Shown here in pieces: positions 62,231 through 64,000 of a stretch of 64,000 bases of DNA; the first letter of the stretch is position 1; every line of letters begins with the position of its first letter. A model generated the notes under the pieces. That model did not search any database. It saw only the letters and a program-made list of their open reading frames with translations, and was not told the origin of the DNA. Origin of the DNA: Candidatus Cloacimonadota bacterium (GTDB taxonomy: Bacteria > Cloacimonadota > Cloacimonadia > Cloacimonadales > Cloacimonadaceae); assembly GCA_030154085.1 (NCBI GenBank), contig JASKKR010000004.1:36810-100809 (forward strand), written 5' to 3'. The position numbers and the translations under genes are program-made.

Positions 62231-62283
62231 GGGCCTATATCAATTTAAACGATATAGGCCCACAGCGATGAGTTTGTCATCGC
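62231..62283. repeat. two consecutive perfect hairpins between the island genes
   Basis: GGGCCTATATC (62231-62241) pairs perfectly with GATATAGGCCC (62251-62261) over 11 bp. Three bases later GCGATGA (62265-62271) pairs with TCATCGC (62277-62283). Neither is followed by a U-run on the minus strand, so they are not standard terminators. They lie between the lipoprotein stop (62339) and the ribosome site of the next gene and could process or attenuate the message. Confidence 0.7.
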
Positions 62284-62338
62284 ACTGCTTCTCATCAATC
62301 TTACAAATGGTTAAGATTGTCCTATCATTAATCCATTG

Positions 62339-63097
62339 TCAATGCGCATTATACCACACGACAAATCTCTCATGTAAATAAGACCATCCACCCGCAAAAA
62401 TCACACCTCCAACTAAACCTCCCGGAACTCCTCCAACAAGAGTTCCTAATGCGTCACAGAGCGAAACTGATCCCGGTCCTCCAATCCAATGGCCATAATA
62501 TTCCCAATAATCCTCACTATGCTCAAAAACGTCTTTAAATGTCAGAATCTTGGTTATTGTATCGGGATCATAGATATCTAGATTGGTGTTTAGCTCCTCG
62601 ACCATAGCACCGAGTTCAGGAGAATCTCCATTTTGTCTATAGAATTCTATCACAGGCGTTATTTTTTCTATGGTACCTTGGTCTAATTTACCATTCGCCA
62701 CAAGATAGTCCCACGTCGTTAAGGATAAATCTTTCTCACGTAAATCCAGAAACACCTCACCATCAATTTCTCGAAGCAATCCCATAGCCGCTAATTCTTC
62801 AAACACTGCAGGGATAATCTCATTACACTTAGTTGGATCATATCCTATCTCTATCATAGCATCATAGATGGCACTAAACATATACTCCAAGTTAGCATAT
62901 GGCACTAGACCTTCATCATTAAACAACGGAAATTTGCGACTTTCTAGATGTTTAAGTACCATGTTGTGCGCTTCTCCGACTCCAATATCATTAACTTCAT
63001 TGTCATTTGCCTTCATTGGTGAACCGGTACATCCAATGATTGAGAAAATTACAACAATCACACACACTAGAATACATGTAATCATGATTTGTTTCAT
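62339..63097 (-). CDS. lipoprotein with a glycine-rich hydrophobic C-terminus
   Basis: The 252 residues begin with a lipoprotein signal (MKQIMITCILVC, lipobox IIGC near residue 23). The middle is acidic and helical (about 40-205) with no known domain. Residues about 215-245 are GTLVGGVPGGLVGGVIFAGG, a glycine-zipper-like stretch that could insert in or oligomerise on a membrane. This resembles toxin, pore or bacteriocin segments, but that is inference. AAAGGAG precedes the ATG. It heads a probable two-gene transcript in the accessory island. Confidence 0.65.
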   Translation of the reverse strand: MKQIMITCILVCVIVVIFSIIGCTGSPMKANDNEVNDIGVGEAHNMVLKHLESRKFPLFNDEGLVPYANLEYMFSAIYDAMIEIGYDPTKCNEIIPAVFEELAAMGLLREIDGEVFLDLREKDLSLTTWDYLVANGKLDQGTIEKITPVIEFYRQNGDSPELGAMVEELNTNLDIYDPDTITKILTFKDVFEHSEDYWEYYGHWIGGPGSVSLCDALGTLVGGVPGGLVGGVIFAGGWSYLHERFVVWYNAH

Positions 63098-63248
63098 TGT
63101 ATCACTCCTTTGATGTTTTCATTCTTACTTTTTATTAATTTTATGATAGAATAACAATCACCATGATGATAAGTGATTGAACCATGAAGGTGTGTCAAGT
63201 ATTTTTTTGCCGGTAGTGTCTCAAAGGTTGGTGTAAAATAGGTAACGC

Positions 63249-63363
63249 TATAAAGAGTCACCGAAAATTGCAAATCGGGTCACTGAAAATTGCAAATCGA
63301 GGGAAAGTGGTTTTTTTGAGCTCTCTGTTCTGTCCATTTAGGTCACCGAAGATTGCAAATCGG
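63249..63363 (+). repeat. solo end of the 350-bp element family
   Basis: TATAAAGAGTCACCGAAAAT starts at 63249, as at 61040. Three direct copies of GTCACxGAAxATTGCAAATCG follow (from 63257, 63279 and 63342). No inverted partner was found before the window ends. It is probably a truncated or degenerate copy of the element at 61041-61390. Confidence 0.65.
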
Positions 63364-63567
63364 CTTTAGCGAGCGACGATCATGGGACCCATATCTGCCT
63401 ATAAATTGCTGTTGAGTCACAAATCTTGGTGTTCATTCCAACTTATTGTTTCTCAGGTTGTTTGAGGCTATCTGATATTCCGCGTTACTCACAATCTACG
63501 TTAGATCAAACGATCAATTGCATGATTTTCTATCTTTATTTCCCCGTTAAGTACAACTTAAACTACC

Positions 63568-63940
63568 GTATACATTAGCAGCCTGATTCTTAGAACAAGA
63601 TGCAAGGTGTATACCTTAGCAGTCTGATCCTGAGAACAAGATGATAGGCGGTGGTTTTAACCACCGTGTCTGTTGGTATGAGAAACATAGGGAAGTGCCG
63701 TGCTTGAACAAGATGATAGGCGGTGGTTTTAACCACCGTACCCCGATTCATGGTTGCCTACCAAGATGAATTCCGGTTGGTTTTAACCACCGGCAATAGG
63801 AGCTGTTAACCGAACCTTCCCACATCTTTTGATCAAGCTGCTTTTGCCGGTGACTAAAGTCCACCGGAAATCATCTTATTTGTGGAATCGGATCACATGG
63901 GATACGGTGGCTAAAGCACACCGCCTATCATCTTATTTCC
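63568..63940. repeat. cluster of six AAGATG-hairpin units, orientation inverted midway
   Basis: Rightward units start near 63593, 63634, 63705 and 63761; two leftward units end near 63881 and 63937. Each has AAGATG(AT) followed by a hairpin. Two are CGGTGGTTTTAACCACCG (63649-63666 and 63721-63738). Other units keep CGGTG/CACCG outside but change the inner stem to ACT/AGT or GCT/AGC, so pairing is maintained. The first hairpin is AAGGT-GTAT-ACCTT. The first two units lie in an imperfect 40-bp direct repeat (63568-63601 and 63608-63642). No gene is present from 63364 to the window end. Confidence 0.8.
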
Positions 63941-64000
63941 AAGATCAGACAGTTTGGAATCCAAACAGAATAAGGAATGTAGCTCAACTTAAGCAGAATA

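Noticed and set aside
63568..63940. CRISPR array
   Set aside because: The repeated hairpins differ in length, change orientation midway and are not separated by spacers of uniform size; no cas genes are near.
63568..63940. Integron attC sites
   Set aside because: The hairpins lack the GTTRRRY/RYYYAAC core boxes and no integrase or cassette genes are seen.
1..64000. tRNA or rRNA genes
   Set aside because: No T-loop GGTTCGAATCC-type sequence with a matching acceptor stem, and no rRNA-like stretch, was seen by eye in any intergenic region.

Overview
The window is a gene-dense stretch of a bacterial chromosome, slightly AT-rich by eye. It reads as a diderm, anaerobic, amino-acid-fermenting bacterium. 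An outer membrane is implied by LptD, a heptose-phosphate phosphatase, a GT9 heptosyltransferase and arabinose-5-phosphate isomerase. A four-subunit 2-oxoacid:ferredoxin oxidoreductase and a histidine-degrading formiminotransferase-cyclodeaminase fit anaerobic amino-acid fermentation. DUF2851, DUF3467 and a 29-residue AURKAIP1/COX24-type protein point to the FCB side of the tree; my best guess is Candidatus Cloacimonadota. That placement rests on family recall, not on a search. No rRNA, tRNA or CRISPR array was seen.

Layout, left to right. 0-6.5 kb: a leftward fold-III ornithine/lysine-type decarboxylase; rightward dinB; a leftward group of a membrane protein, trmB, a GAF/HD-GYP protein and a dihydrouridine synthase. 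6.6-13.9 kb: rightward ftsY, a large Dna2-like nuclease-helicase, DUF3467, secD-secF and a terminator. 14-18.8 kb: lptD, gmhB-like, SPOUT methyltransferase, xdhC-like. 19-25.4 kb: YjdF-like membrane protein; the oxidoreductase operon; a terminator/attenuator; a DUF2007-PyrE fusion, a methyltransferase and rnhB. 25.4-31.7 kb: leftward queC, asparaginase, two GT4 glycosyltransferases, rpsT, mtgA, DUF2851. 31.8-36.3 kb: trxB, alaS, heptosyltransferase. 36.5-38.9 kb: SppA. 39.4-47.3 kb: leftward uridine-kinase-like, mutL, miaA, PpiC, chorismate synthase-mutase fusion, dehydroquinase-shikimate dehydrogenase fusion. 47.4-54.3 kb: YitT; leftward DUF1385, prfA, CorC-like, ftcD, aroK; rpmE. 55-61 kb: HU plus the 29-residue protein; leftward ArsR, metal ATPase, thrS, kdsD.

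The last 3 kb is different. It has a 350-bp inverted-repeat element without a gene, two small genes of unknown function (one a lipoprotein with a glycine-rich tail), a second copy of the element's end, and a cluster of six hairpins each preceded by AAGATG. It looks like an accessory island.

Two unexplained repeat families stand out. One is a 77-bp palindromic element present four times, always in the same orientation 31-99 bp downstream of a gene end. The other is the hairpin cluster at the right edge, in which the inner stem bases covary. Promoters, where visible, are of the TTGACA / 16-17 bp / TATATT kind. Shikimate-pathway genes lie in two leftward operons and include two domain fusions, so most of the late pathway is encoded within 10 kb.
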